Origin: an uncultured Alkaliphilus sp.
Lineage (GTDB): Bacteria > Bacillota > Clostridia > Peptostreptococcales > Natronincolaceae
Reading direction: 5' to 3'
DNA: 64,000 bases
Assembly (NCBI GenBank): GCA_938074565.1
Contig: CALJEQ010000030.1
Span: 48,935 to 112,934 of the forward strand
The position numbers and the translations under genes are program-made. The notes below the pieces were generated by a model that saw only the letters and a list, made by a program, of their open reading frames with translations, was not told where the DNA came from and ran no database searches. Positions 17,682 to 26,898 of this stretch are shown here, piece after piece (the stretch's first letter is position 1; each line of letters opens with the position of its first letter).

Positions 17682-18320
17682 ATGGAGGTAATAATTATTG
17701 CCAACGGTGACTTAAAAAACTTAGACTTCCTTAAAGGGTTAATTAAGGAAGATAACTATATTGTTTGTGCAGATGGAGCAGCAAAATTTTTAGTAGCTTT
17801 AGAAATAGAACCCAATTTATTAGTGGGGGACTTAGATTCAATTTTAGAAGATGATTTAACATGGATGAAGGAAAAAGGAGTAGAAATAAGAAAGTTTCCA
17901 ACTAAAAAAGACTTTACAGATTCTGAGTTGGCTGTGGAATATGCTATGGAATTAAAACCTAATAGTATTACAATTATAGGGGGAATCGGCTCTAGGTGGG
18001 ACCACAGTATAGGTAATATTATGTTACTAAATAAAATGTTAAATAGGGGTATTGTTGGGAAGTTAATGGATGAAAATAACGAATTAACCATTACCGATGG
18101 ATACTTACAAATGGAAGGTAGCATAGGGGATTTTCTTTCTATTATTCCATTAACCAACAAAGTAAAGGGAGTTACGTTAAAAGGACTAGCATACCCATTA
18201 ACAAACCATAACTTTGAAAGGGGTAACACCCTAGGAATTAGTAACCAATTTACAGAAACTAATGCAACTATCTTAGTGGAAGATGGAGTGTTACTGGTTT
18301 GTAAAAGTAAAGATAAGTAA
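17682..18320 (+). CDS. thiN: Thiamine pyrophosphokinase
   Basis: 212 residues, transferring pyrophosphate from ATP to thiamine. Family features are CADGAAKFL near residue 28, VGDLDSI, FPTKKDFTDSELAVEYA and GGIGSRWDHSIGN. The typical C-terminal beta domain follows. GGAGG lies 9 bases before ATG 17682. The order rpe-thiN is standard in Firmicutes, here with a terminator between them, so thiN may have its own promoter. A strong terminator follows at 18360. Confidence 0.93.
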   Translation: MEVIIIANGDLKNLDFLKGLIKEDNYIVCADGAAKFLVALEIEPNLLVGDLDSILEDDLTWMKEKGVEIRKFPTKKDFTDSELAVEYAMELKPNSITIIGGIGSRWDHSIGNIMLLNKMLNRGIVGKLMDENNELTITDGYLQMEGSIGDFLSIIPLTNKVKGVTLKGLAYPLTNHNFERGNTLGISNQFTETNATILVEDGVLLVCKSKDK

Positions 18321-18359
18321 GGAAATAGTGTTACAAAAACTAAATACCAAAATAAAGAA

Positions 18360-18402
18360 GCCACCTCTGGAAATACAATAAATTTCCAGGGTGGCATTTT
18401 TT
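18360..18402 (+). terminator. Terminator after thiN
   Basis: GCCACC-t-CTGGAAAT (18360-18374) pairs with ATTTCCAG-g-GTGGC (18382-18395) around a short loop, followed by a T-rich tail. Confidence 0.88.
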
Positions 18403-18449
18403 CTGTTTTTGAATATGATGTAATGAAGAAATAAAAAGTAGGTGATGAA

Positions 18450-18617
18450 ATGTTCAGAAGAAGAAGAAGACACGGTTTATCATTAGGAAATATTATAGGT
18501 TTAGTTTTTGCTGTAATAGGAATTAGTATATTGCTATATGTGATTCCCTTTAAATTTTGGATTTTTATTTTTGGTTGTAGTTGTGTGTTTGTTGGTATAT
18601 TTATTTTTAACTTATAA
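18450..18617 (+). CDS. Small two-segment membrane protein (55 aa) between thiN and rpmB
   Basis: The frame starts MFRRRRRHGLSLGN, with five consecutive arginines, and then contains two hydrophobic segments (about 14-32 and 37-54) separated by PFKF. AGGTGAT lies 4-5 bases before ATG 18450. The arginine-rich start fits an inside N-terminus. I do not recognise a named family, though similar short proteins seem common among clostridia. In Bacillus subtilis the peptide gene spoVM lies between thiN and rpmB; this product does not resemble SpoVM (26 residues, amphipathic), so an equivalent role cannot be claimed. Confidence is moderate because the frame is short, but length, ribosome binding site and composition agree. 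Confidence 0.6.
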   Translation: MFRRRRRHGLSLGNIIGLVFAVIGISILLYVIPFKFWIFIFGCSCVFVGIFIFNL

Positions 18618-18735
18618 TATCCTATAAAATATTTTATTTAGTCATTTTATCCAATAAAGTGCTTTGCTTGATATTTTTTTAAAATTTATATAGATATTTA
18701 ATTCTAAATAATACCGTCTTCTAATAAAAATGAAG

Positions 18736-18775
18736 AATATAAAAAGCCTACCAACAATGAGGCGGCTTTTATATT
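18736..18775 (-). terminator. Terminator of rpmB (possibly bidirectional)
   Basis: On the minus strand AATATAAAAGCC pairs with GGCTTTTTATATT around a loop of about 15 bases, ending in a T-rich tail. The near-symmetrical ends could also stop transcripts of the 55-residue gene on the + strand. Confidence 0.75.
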
Positions 18776-18802
18776 ATCATTTTATGATTTTTTAAAAATT
18801 AA

Positions 18803-18994
18803 TTATAATGCTCTTTCTACTTTTCCAGAACGTAAACATCTTGTACAAACATTAACTCTTTTTGGAGTACCGTTAACAATAGCTCTGACTCTTCTTAAAT
18901 TAGGAGCCCAGGTTTTCTTGTTGTGGCGGTTAGAGTGACTCACTTGACTACCAAATACTTTACCTTTATTACATACGTCACATACTCTTGCCAT
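18803..18994 (-). CDS. rpmB: 50S ribosomal protein L28, zinc-binding (Cys4) form
   Basis: 63 residues, MARVCDVCNKGK onward. Two CXXC pairs (Cys5/Cys8 and Cys50/Cys53) mark the zinc-binding version; some bacteria carry a Cys-free paralogue used in zinc shortage. Start chosen at ATG 18994-18992 with GGAGGTG upstream; an in-frame ATG 39 bases earlier would overlap the ribosome binding site and add non-family residues. Its location next to thiN and asp23 on the opposite strand is the same as in Bacillus. Confidence 0.95.
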   Translation of the reverse strand: MARVCDVCNKGKVFGSQVSHSNRHNKKTWAPNLRRVRAIVNGTPKRVNVCTRCLRSGKVERAL

Positions 18995-19133
18995 AATATA
19001 CACCTCCTTCAAGCAAGGCAAACTTAAAAACATAATTATATTAACATATTAACAGTAGTTTTGCAATAACAATATTGAAATTAATCTAATAAAATCAATT
19101 ACACTAAGATAAAAATAGAAGGTTTTAGGGTTT

Positions 19134-19163
19134 TTGTTGAACTCTAACAGTAATTGATATAAA
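19134..19163 (+). promoter_or_regulatory. Candidate promoter for asp23-fakA
   Basis: TTGTTG (19134-19139) and TATAAA (19158-19163) are 18 bases apart and lie about 110 bases before asp23. The match is partial, and AT-rich surroundings make false hits likely. Confidence 0.35.
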
Positions 19164-19272
19164 ATAAATATATACGATTCCTAAATAGACAATAGATAAA
19201 ATTAAAAACAGAGATTAGATTATTAAATACATAAATAAAAGGGAAAAGTAAAAGGGAAAAGGAGGGGTTATA

Positions 19273-19629
19273 ATGCCTGGAAAATTAACAAACGAACTTG
19301 GTACAATTACAATTGATGATCATGTTTTAGCCTCAATAGCAGGAGCGTCTGCAATGGAGTGTTATGGATTAGTGGGTATGGCTGCTAAATCTGCTGCTGG
19401 TGGTCTAGTAGAATTATTAAAACGAGAACAATCCAGTAAAGGGGTTAAAGTACAAACAGAAAATGATACAATTGTAATTGATCTATTTGTAATCGTTGAA
19501 TTTGGTACAAGAATCTCTGTAGTGGCCAACAATATTATTGAAAAAGTAAAATATAACATTGAAAACCTAACGGGAATGACAGTTAAGAAAGTAAATATTT
19601 CAGTTCAAGGCGTTAGAGTTGAAAAGTAG
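19273..19629 (+). CDS. Asp23/Gls24 family protein (YloU-like)
   Basis: 118 residues. The family signature is visible in ASIAGASAMECYGLVGMAAK and the C-terminal VKKVNISVQGVRV. These proteins are linked to envelope stress and, in staphylococci, anchored near the membrane; here the gene precedes fakA as yloU precedes yloV in Bacillus, which ties it loosely to fatty-acid kinase function. AAGGAGGGG lies about 6 bases before the ATG. There are 16 bases to the next gene. Confidence 0.88.
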   Translation: MPGKLTNELGTITIDDHVLASIAGASAMECYGLVGMAAKSAAGGLVELLKREQSSKGVKVQTENDTIVIDLFVIVEFGTRISVVANNIIEKVKYNIENLTGMTVKKVNISVQGVRVEK

Positions 19630-19645
19630 TTAAGGAGGTACTAGG

Positions 19646-21259
19646 TTGATAATAGAATATATTGATGGGCAACTATTGAAGAGGATGATCATTGAAGGGG
19701 CACAATCATTAGAAAATAATAAACAGGTTGTAAATGCATTAAATGTGTTTCCTGTCCCTGATGGTGATACTGGAACCAATATGTCCCTAACAATGCAGTC
19801 CGCAGTAAAAGAAGTTAAAAGCAAAACAACAGAATCTTTAGAGGAAATAGCAAATAGTCTTGCCAATGGCTCTTTAATGGGAGCAAGGGGTAATTCAGGG
19901 GTTATACTTTCTCAATTATTCAGAGGCTTTGCTAAAGGAGCTAAAGATAAAGAAAAACTTAATGTACAGGATTTTGCTAATGTGTTAAAACTGGGGGCGG
20001 ATACTGCCTATAAAGCTGTAATGAAGCCAGTGGAGGGTACAATCTTAACTGTTGCAAGAGAAAGTGCTGAAGAAGCCCTTAAAATAGCTGAAAAAGAAAC
20101 TAATTTAGTAACTTTTTTGGAAAAAGTAATTGAAGCTGCTGAACAATCATTAAAAAGAACTCCAGAAATGTTAAAGGTATTAAAAGATGCAGGCGTTGTG
20201 GATTCTGGTGGAAAAGGTCTATTATATTTCTACATAGGAGCATTAGCAGGTTTGACAGGTAACGTAACAGCGGTGGATGATATTCCGACAGTAGAAATAA
20301 CCCACCAACAAGAAGATAACTTAGAGGATATTCAGTTTAGCTATTGTACAGAATTTATTATTAATGGTCCTCAAGTGGATACAGAAAAATTAAAAAGCAA
20401 ATTAATTGACTTAGGAGATTCATTATTGGTGGTTGGTAACGAAACTGTGGTTAAAGTTCATATCCATACTAATCATCCAGGGAAGGCTATGGAACATGCT
20501 TTAGCTGTTGGCTATTTATCAGACATTAAAATAGAAAACATGAAGTTACAACATAGACCCCATGAGGATTCTGGTGATGTAATAGAAAAACAAAAGGTAA
20601 CTAAACCCTATGGTGTCATTACAGTTACCATGGGTGAAGGGTTAACGAAAATTTTTAAAGATCTTGGTGTTGACTATGTTATAGAGGGTGGTCAAACGAT
20701 GAACCCCAGCACCGAAGACTTTATAAAGGCAATTGAAAGTATTGATGCTGAAACTATTTTTATTTTACCTAATAATAGTAATATTATCATGGCAGCCAAT
20801 CAGGCTAAAGAACTAGCATCTAAAACCATTCGTGTTGTTCCATCAAAATCTGTGCCACAAGGGATAACTGCTATGTTATCTTTTAACCCAGAGGCTACAG
20901 GGGAAGAAAATGAAGAACAAATGAAAGAAGCATTAAAAAATGTTAAGACAGGTCAAATTACTTATGCAGTAAGAGATACCAGTTTTAATGATATTATTAT
21001 TAATAAAGATGATATATTAGGAATCGGTGATGGTGCTATTCAAGCAGCTGGAAAAAGTGTAGAAGAGGTATCTTTAGAGCTACTTAATAATATTGTTACA
21101 GAAGATGATGAAATTATCACATTACTATATGGTCAAGAAGTAAATGAGGAAGAAGCAACTGCTTTAATGGAAAAAATTGAAGAGGCATTCCCCCAATGTG
21201 ATATTGAAATATATTATGGAGGGCAACCTTTATATTATTATATTTTTTCAGTTGAATAA
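19646..21259 (+). CDS. fakA: Fatty acid kinase subunit A / DAK2 domain protein YloV (TTG start)
   Basis: 537 residues. The N-terminal DAK2 domain has the nucleotide and magnesium motif NVFPVPDGDTGTNMS and MGARGNSGVILSQ. The C-terminal half (from about residue 310, YGVITVTMGEGL) is a DegV-like fold. FakA binds ATP and phosphorylates fatty acids held by a DegV-family protein (FakB). No fakB is in this window. The start is TTG 19646, with AAGGAGG at 19632-19638 seven bases upstream, also overlapping the end of the asp23 gene's spacer. A terminator follows at 21275. Confidence 0.88.
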   Translation: MIIEYIDGQLLKRMIIEGAQSLENNKQVVNALNVFPVPDGDTGTNMSLTMQSAVKEVKSKTTESLEEIANSLANGSLMGARGNSGVILSQLFRGFAKGAKDKEKLNVQDFANVLKLGADTAYKAVMKPVEGTILTVARESAEEALKIAEKETNLVTFLEKVIEAAEQSLKRTPEMLKVLKDAGVVDSGGKGLLYFYIGALAGLTGNVTAVDDIPTVEITHQQEDNLEDIQFSYCTEFIINGPQVDTEKLKSKLIDLGDSLLVVGNETVVKVHIHTNHPGKAMEHALAVGYLSDIKIENMKLQHRPHEDSGDVIEKQKVTKPYGVITVTMGEGLTKIFKDLGVDYVIEGGQTMNPSTEDFIKAIESIDAETIFILPNNSNIIMAANQAKELASKTIRVVPSKSVPQGITAMLSFNPEATGEENEEQMKEALKNVKTGQITYAVRDTSFNDIIINKDDILGIGDGAIQAAGKSVEEVSLELLNNIVTEDDEIITLLYGQEVNEEEATALMEKIEEAFPQCDIEIYYGGQPLYYYIFSVE

Positions 21260-21274
21260 TGATGATATAGTATA

Positions 21275-21313
21275 AAACTAAAGGAAATATGTTTTTGTTA
21301 TTTCCCTTAGTTT
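21275..21313 (+). terminator. Terminator after fakA
   Basis: AAACTAAAGGAAATA (21275-21289) pairs with TATTTCCCTTAGTTT (21299-21313) with one A-C mismatch. The T tract is short. Confidence 0.7.
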
Positions 21314-21368
21314 GTTGAAAAATACAAAAAACTAAGATGAATTAAAACCTTCAAATTCGAGGTACAGT

Positions 21369-21418
21369 AAAAGTCAGCTTCCCTAACGTATACAGTAATA
21401 CGAAGGTTGCTGACTTTT
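21369..21418. repeat. Second hairpin between fakA and recG
   Basis: AAAAGTCAGC (21369-21378) pairs exactly with GCTGACTTTT (21409-21418); the 30-base interior has a CGTAT/ATACG pair. The layout recalls the two-part hairpins after the chemoreceptor and ridA, but the interior is only loosely similar. Confidence 0.5.
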
Positions 21419-21520
21419 AACAGTAACGAAGAAGATGAGGGTTTTAATCAGTCTAGGTAAAATCAACTTTTCTTGTTTCGTGTTTTATTAAGGGGATTTA
21501 AATAACTTAGGAGTGAGACA

Positions 21521-23587
21521 ATGGACTATCTTAGACAAAGTATTAAGGCATTACCAGGGGTAGGGCCTAAAACAGCACAAAAACTTAATCGGTTGAAAAT
21601 CCAGTCGGTAGAAGATTTATTATATCATTTTCCTAGGGATTATAATGATCGTCGAAATGTTAAAAAGATTAATCAATTAACTGTTGGAGAAAAGACTACG
21701 ATTTATGGAGAAGTAATGGGAGAGGCTAGAAAGTTACCTAATAGAGGTAGGTTTTCCATACTTCAAGCAGCAATAAAAGATGATACAGGTAAGTTGTTTC
21801 TCACCTTTTTTAATATGCAATACATAAAAAACAAATTTAAAGCAGGAAGCCATATTATGGTAAACGGAGAAGTGAAACGGGGGCGACATGGTTTAGAAAT
21901 GGTTAACCCAACCTTTGAGTTAGTAGATGACATAGGTGAGGATAACCCAGATCTGATTTTACCAATTTACCCCGCCACCGAAGGGTTAAAGCAGATTCAA
22001 TTTATCAATTTACAAAGGAGTTTATTGGAAACAGTATCAAAGGACATAAAAGATTATCTTCCAGAAAAGGTTTTAAAAGAGAATCGTTTATGTGATTTGA
22101 ACTTTGCTTTAAATAACATCCATTTTCCAGATTCAGCTAAGGCATTGAAAATAGCAAAATATAGGTTGATTTTTGAAGAGTTTTTCTTGTTAAGGTTGGC
22201 TCTACTAAGGATTAAAAAAAACTATACTAAAGAAATGAATGGAATAGCCCTTGAAAGAAGAAAAGATTTAGATAATTTAATTAAAGAACTTCCATTTAAA
22301 CTAACTAATGCTCAACAAAAAACTTTGGATGAAATTATGTTAGACTTAACAAAAGAAATACCAATGAACCGACTAGTGCAGGGGGATGTTGGCTCTGGAA
22401 AAACAATTATTGCAATTTTAGCCCTTTATTTAGCCGTTTTAAACGGGTATCAAGGCGTTATGATGGCACCAACAGAGATTTTGGCAGAACAACATTTAAT
22501 TTCAATTAAAGAGATTTTAGAGCCTTTAGGGGTAAAAGTAGGATTGTTGGTGGGAAGTTTGAAGAAAAAAGAAAAGGAAAAGCTTTTAGAACAGATTTCA
22601 ACGGGTGAAGTTCAAGTTGTAGTTGGAACCCATGCAATTATTCAAGAGGGAGTTGCCTTTAATAATTTGGCACTAGCCATAACTGATGAACAGCATCGGT
22701 TTGGAGTAAGGCAAAGGGCATTTCTTGCCAGTAAAGGTAAAAATCCTCATGTATTGGTAATGACAGCCACTCCAATTCCAAGAACTTTAGCATTAATACT
22801 TTATGGAGATTTAGATATATCAATAATTGATGAATTGCCCCCGGGGCGTAAACCTATTAAAACCTATGAAGTTAAAATAGACAAAAAAGAAAAAGCCTAT
22901 GAATTTATTAAAAAACAGCTACTAACTGGTAGACAAGCCTATGTAGTTTGTCCTCTGGTGGAGGAATCTGAAAAGATAGAGGCTCAATCGGCAACTGAAA
23001 TAGCAGAGGAACTATCGTTATCAGTGTTTAAGGAGTATAGAGTAGGTTTACTACATGGAAAGATGAATCCCAAAGAAAAGGAATCCATCATGACAGAATT
23101 CAAAAGTGGCGAGATCAATATTTTAGTTTCTACAACTGTAATAGAAGTAGGTGTTAATGTACCAAATGCTTCTGTAATGTTAATTGAAAACGCTGAACGC
23201 TTTGGATTGGCACAACTACATCAGCTACGGGGAAGAGTAGGAAGGGGAGAATACCAATCCTACTGTCTATTGTTACACAATAGTAAAACAGAAATTGCAA
23301 AAGAACGTATGGGAATTATGGTGGAGACAAATGATGGTTTTGTACTTTCAGAAAAGGACCTTTCCCTTAGAGGACCTGGAGAATTTTTTGGGACAAGGCA
23401 ACATGGTCTTCCAGAATTTAAATTAGCCAACATCTTTAAACACATGAAAATTCTTAAACAAGTAGAACTTCAAATAGAAAAGCTGTTGTTGGAGGATGAA
23501 GAATTAAATTTAGAAAAATACCCAGAACTGAAAAATAAGATAGAAGAGAAGTTTGAAAAACTTAATGATGACATTTCTTTTAGTTAG
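21521..23587 (+). CDS. recG: ATP-dependent DNA helicase RecG
   Basis: 688 residues, full length. The N-terminal wedge/OB domain starts [15 protein letters not shown] (HhH-like) and contains VNGEVKRG. Helicase motifs: I GDVGSGKT, Ia [16 protein letters not shown] (in [10 protein letters not shown]), [28 protein letters not shown]. RecG remodels stalled replication forks and Holliday junctions. ATG 21521 is preceded by AGGAGTG. Minus-strand frames over it are shadows. Confidence 0.96.
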   Translation: MDYLRQSIKALPGVGPKTAQKLNRLKIQSVEDLLYHFPRDYNDRRNVKKINQLTVGEKTTIYGEVMGEARKLPNRGRFSILQAAIKDDTGKLFLTFFNMQYIKNKFKAGSHIMVNGEVKRGRHGLEMVNPTFELVDDIGEDNPDLILPIYPATEGLKQIQFINLQRSLLETVSKDIKDYLPEKVLKENRLCDLNFALNNIHFPDSAKALKIAKYRLIFEEFFLLRLALLRIKKNYTKEMNGIALERRKDLDNLIKELPFKLTNAQQKTLDEIMLDLTKEIPMNRLVQGDVGSGKTIIAILALYLAVLNGYQGVMMAPTEILAEQHLISIKEILEPLGVKVGLLVGSLKKKEKEKLLEQISTGEVQVVVGTHAIIQEGVAFNNLALAITDEQHRFGVRQRAFLASKGKNPHVLVMTATPIPRTLALILYGDLDISIIDELPPGRKPIKTYEVKIDKKEKAYEFIKKQLLTGRQAYVVCPLVEESEKIEAQSATEIAEELSLSVFKEYRVGLLHGKMNPKEKESIMTEFKSGEINILVSTTVIEVGVNVPNASVMLIENAERFGLAQLHQLRGRVGRGEYQSYCLLLHNSKTEIAKERMGIMVETNDGFVLSEKDLSLRGPGEFFGTRQHGLPEFKLANIFKHMKILKQVELQIEKLLLEDEELNLEKYPELKNKIEEKFEKLNDDISFS

Positions 23588-23677
23588 TAATAAAAGTTTT
23601 TAATGATAGTTTATATGTTTAAAACTATTAAATAATGGTTATTTTGCATTATATTTAATGGTTTATTATGAATGTAC

Positions 23678-23707
23678 TTGTATATAAGTACGTATTTTTG
23701 CTATAAT
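23678..23707 (+). promoter_or_regulatory. Candidate promoter for rsmD-coaD, with overlapping dyad
   Basis: TTGTAT (23678-23683) and TATAAT (23702-23707) are 18 bases apart, about 165 bases before rsmD. The dyad GTACTT-gtatat-AAGTAC overlaps the -35 and could be an operator. Further down, near 23777-23828, a small hairpin (ATGCTT/AAGCAT) sits within a longer imperfect inverted repeat. Confidence 0.4.
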
Positions 23708-23869
23708 AACAAAAATATAGTAATAAAGTTATCATTAAAAATTATACATAATTGGGTTGTATATATAGAAAAATTTGTTAATTAAGTCCTATGCTTTCAA
23801 GCATTTAAAAGACCTTATTAATTAATATAGAAAATTATATTTTAATTTATTAGATAGAGGAGTGGAAAA

Positions 23870-24433
23870 ATGAGGGTAATATCTGGAAAGGCTAGGGGTC
23901 ATAAACTCAAGCCACCTGAAGGAATGGATATTCGGCCCACCTCTGACCGAGTAAAGGAATCGATTTTTAATATTATTCAAAATTATATAATGGATAGTAT
24001 AGTAGTTGATTTATTTGCTGGTACTGGGAATTTAGGAATAGAGTCTCTTTCAAGGGGAGCAGAAAAGGCGTATTTTGTTGATCAAAGCAGGAATAGTATA
24101 AATATTATAAAATATAACTTAGAGAAAACCCGTTTAATTTCATCCAGTGAGATAATAACAACAGATGTTTTAAGTGGTATAAGAAGATTAGTAGGACAAG
24201 GTGTAAAGGCAGATGTTATTTTTATGGACCCACCCTACAACAAAGGGTTAATTACCCAGACTTTAGATCTGATTGTGGAGAATAAACTCTTAAAAACATC
24301 GGGAATTATTGTGGTGGAGCATGATAAAAATGACGATATTCCAGAAGAAATGACTCAACTAATCTGTACAAGAAAAAACAACTACGGAAATACCAACATT
24401 TCCTTTTATCAGTTGAGGGAGGACAAAGAATAA
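23870..24433 (+). CDS. rsmD: 16S rRNA (guanine(966)-N(2))-methyltransferase RsmD
   Basis: 187 residues. Motifs: [16 protein letters not shown] start, [16 protein letters not shown]-binding [20 protein letters not shown] and the catalytic DPPY in FMDPPYNKG. It methylates G966 of 16S rRNA. GAGGAGTGG precedes the ATG. The stop overlaps the coaD start by one base (TAATG). Confidence 0.93.
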   Translation: MRVISGKARGHKLKPPEGMDIRPTSDRVKESIFNIIQNYIMDSIVVDLFAGTGNLGIESLSRGAEKAYFVDQSRNSINIIKYNLEKTRLISSSEIITTDVLSGIRRLVGQGVKADVIFMDPPYNKGLITQTLDLIVENKLLKTSGIIVVEHDKNDDIPEEMTQLICTRKNNYGNTNISFYQLREDKE

Positions 24434-24906
24434 TGAAAATAGGAATATATCCTGGAAGCTTTGATCCTATAACAAATGGACATTTAGATATTATTCAAAG
24501 AGCATCTAATATATGCGATGAAGTAGTAGTGTCTGTACTAAAAAACACCAGTAAAAACCCTATGTTCACCTTAGAAGAACGGGTAGAACTTATTAAAGAA
24601 GTGGTTAAACCATTTTCTAATGTTAGGGTAGACTGCTTTTCAGGATTATTAGTGGACTATCTAAGGGAAAACCAAGCAAAAGTAATTATAAAAGGATTAC
24701 GGGCAGTTTCAGATTTTGAATATGAATTTCAAATGGCTTTAATGAATCGTAAACTAGCACCAGATATTGAAACTATTTTTCTGATGACCAGTAGTAAAAA
24801 TTCTTATCTAAGTTCAAGTTTAGTTAAAGAAGTAGCTAAATTTGGTGGTTGTATCGAAGGATTAGTTCCAGAAGTAATTAAAAAAGCCATTGTCAAAAAA
24901 CTTTAA
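24433..24906 (+). CDS. coaD: Phosphopantetheine adenylyltransferase
   Basis: 157 residues. Nucleotidyltransferase motifs [16 protein letters not shown] and [11 protein letters not shown] are intact. It makes dephospho-CoA in coenzyme A synthesis, the source of the pantetheine arm needed also by the NRPS carrier domains at the right end. Overlap with rsmD indicates translational coupling, the usual rsmD-coaD pair. Confidence 0.95.
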   Translation: MKIGIYPGSFDPITNGHLDIIQRASNICDEVVVSVLKNTSKNPMFTLEERVELIKEVVKPFSNVRVDCFSGLLVDYLRENQAKVIIKGLRAVSDFEYEFQMALMNRKLAPDIETIFLMTSSKNSYLSSSLVKEVAKFGGCIEGLVPEVIKKAIVKKL

Positions 24907-24936
24907 TGAGATGAGAAATCAATAAGGGGGATGTCT

Positions 24937-25383
24937 ATGAAGGTATTAAGTTTATTAGAAGAATTAGAAGATATTGTTGAAAGTGGCTCATCAATTCCCT
25001 TTGCCCATAAAGTATTAGTGGACAGAGGTGAGATACTAGAACTAATTAAGGAAATTAGAATACAACTACCTGATGAAGTTAAACAAGCCCAGTGGATTAA
25101 AGAGGAGCGACAACGTATATTGGTGGAAGCACAACAAGAGGCAGATGTAATTCTTGAAGAAGCCAGTAAGCATATTAAAGAGATGGTGGACGGAAATGAA
25201 ATTACAAGAACCGCCCAGATGCAGGCGGAGGAAATTATTAATCAAGCACAAATTAGTGCAAAAGAACTTCGCATTGGTGCTAGAGAATATGCTGATGAAT
25301 TGTTGGCATCAGCAGAAAATTCATTATCTAAATTAATGGAAACCGTGAGGGAAAATCGCAGTGAATTAATGGGGATGAAGTAA
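24937..25383 (+). CDS. Coiled-coil protein annotated in relatives as ATPase / V-type ATP synthase subunit-like
   Basis: 148 residues, mostly long charged helices with Ala/Glu/Gln-rich repeats (IKEERQRILVEAQQEADVILEEASKH), resembling DivIVA-like or ATP synthase peripheral-stalk subunits. It occurs between coaD and ylbJ in clostridia as I remember it; function unknown. ATG 24937 is preferred to ATG 24931 because AAGGGGG ends at 24930, leaving a normal 6-base gap only for 24937. The stop codon is inside the terminator at 25374-25401. It is probably co-transcribed with rsmD-coaD. Confidence 0.65.
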   Translation: MKVLSLLEELEDIVESGSSIPFAHKVLVDRGEILELIKEIRIQLPDEVKQAQWIKEERQRILVEAQQEADVILEEASKHIKEMVDGNEITRTAQMQAEEIINQAQISAKELRIGAREYADELLASAENSLSKLMETVRENRSELMGMK

Positions 25384-25401
25384 TAAGCTTCATCTTTTTT
25401 T
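25374..25401 (+). terminator. Terminator between coiled-coil gene and ylbJ
   Basis: GATGAAG (25374-25380) pairs with CTTCATC (25388-25394), followed by seven T. It overlaps the stop codons of both convergent genes. Confidence 0.85.
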
Positions 25402-26631
25402 ATTCAAGTATTGTTTGATTGATAAAAGCAAAGAAATAGTTATGGAAAATAGCAAAAGGCTGATTACAATAATAACAAATAACTCAATGGAGAATTTAAA
25501 GACATTAAGAATTTGGTTTGGGTAAAAAGCTGAATATTGATGACGAAATACAGGGCTTGAAAATTCAATGTAATTTGAGAACAAAGGATACAAGAGATAA
25601 ACTAAAGAAGCTGAAAATATTCCGTGCATCAATTTAGACAGTAAATATAGACGGTTATTAATGTCTGTTACGCTTATAAGGCTGATGCATTGGGCATGGA
25701 TGGAAAAGCCACTCCAAGCTATAATGAAGGCTACAACAGCTATCTTACTAAGAAGGGTGGATTGAACACTTTCCACCACCATTTTACTTCCTATAGTTAT
25801 TTCAAAGAAACCCACCATTAGGGATTTAATAAGAGCAAAACTTAAATTGAGGGGTCTAAGTATAAAATGGAAAAAATGAGATGCTACTTCAATTACACCA
25901 ATTTCACTCAATATATTAATGATTACAGAGAACATGATAATAAAGCCCCCCACCATTAAAATAGTGTTGAAGGATTCTCTAACAGCATTTCCCATTAGTA
26001 TACCAAAGGGTGGGTTTTCTCTTCTACTTCGAGCTAATTGCCTAAATGCTTCTCTAATTCTATTTTTCTCTGGCTTAGAAACAGACATTACTTTTGATGG
26101 TGTTCTTTTATAAAATGCAAAAATAAGACCAACACAAATAGCTGATAGATAATGGATAAATGCTAAAAAAAATCCGATTTCTGTTGATTGAAACATACCA
26201 ACACCTACTGCTCCCATTATAAAAAGGGGGCCTGAGGTACTACAAAATGATATTAATCTTTGAGCTTCGTTAAGAGAAATGGATTTTTCTAACCTTAGTT
26301 TACTGATGATTTTTGCACCAACAGGATAACCAGAGGTTATACTCATGGCAAAGGCAAAAGAACCTTCCCCTGGCACATTAAATAGAGGTCGCATAAGGGG
26401 TTCTAAAAGTACACCAATAAATTTAACAACCCCTAAACCAATTAGAAGTTCTGAGCCAATAAAAAAGGGCAAGAGGGCAGGTAGAACAATGGTTAGCCAA
26501 GTTGTTAGTCCATCATAAGCTGCCTTCACCGTTTCATCAGGAAATAAAACGATGGTTAAAACAAAAAACAAGACTACAAGTACAGTTAAATAGGTATTTA
26601 TGTAGTATTTTATTTTTTTTCTAACAAGCAT
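25390..26631 (-). CDS. ylbJ: Sporulation integral membrane protein YlbJ
   Basis: 413 residues with about eight to ten hydrophobic segments and two nucleoside-transporter 'gate' type repeats (FSMSITSGYPVGAKI region and the later MVVESVQSTLL). YlbJ is needed for spore cortex formation in Bacillus, is made in the mother cell, and the gene is commonly next to coaD, as here. GGAGGAG lies just upstream of the ATG on the minus strand. Its presence supports an endospore-forming host. Divergent from obgE. Confidence 0.85.
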   Translation of the reverse strand: MLVRKKIKYYINTYLTVLVVLFFVLTIVLFPDETVKAAYDGLTTWLTIVLPALLPFFIGSELLIGLGVVKFIGVLLEPLMRPLFNVPGEGSFAFAMSITSGYPVGAKIISKLRLEKSISLNEAQRLISFCSTSGPLFIMGAVGVGMFQSTEIGFFLAFIHYLSAICVGLIFAFYKRTPSKVMSVSKPEKNRIREAFRQLARSRRENPPFGILMGNAVRESFNTILMVGGFIIMFSVIINILSEIGVIEVASHFFHFILRPLNLSFALIKSLMVGFFEITIGSKMVVESVQSTLLSKIAVVAFIIAWSGFSIHAQCISLISVTDINNRLYLLSKLMHGIFSASLVYLLYPLFSNYIEFSSPVFRHQYSAFYPNQILNVFKFSIELFVIIVISLLLFSITISLLLSIKQYLNKKR

Positions 26632-26779
26632 AATACTCCTCCAGTTTTGAAATTATATTATTAAATATATTTAATTGTTTTACTAGATATTCTACAATAG
26701 ATGGGTTTATTTCATATGAAAATTGTTTTAAAAAAATCAGTTGAGTTTAAAGGAATAAGTTTGGTTATAATAAATATAG

Positions 26780-26807
26780 TTGACAGTACTGATTTAGTTG
26801 ATATAAT
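26780..26807 (+). promoter_or_regulatory. Promoter of obgE
   Basis: A perfect -35 TTGACA (26780-26785) and perfect -10 TATAAT (26802-26807) are 16 bases apart, 91 bases before the obgE start. This is the best promoter sequence in the window. Confidence 0.75.
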
Positions 26808-26898
26808 AAAATTATTGAATTGTTACTTTTGGGGTATTTATTTACATAGCTAAAATGCTAAAGATTAACTAATCTAATTATAAATTAAGGGTGATATA

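Noticed and set aside
17756..18397. 213-codon minus-strand frame over thiN
   Set aside because: It lies antisense to a full-length thiN with intact motifs, has no ribosome binding site that I can see, and its translation is Ser/Leu/Pro-rich without family features.
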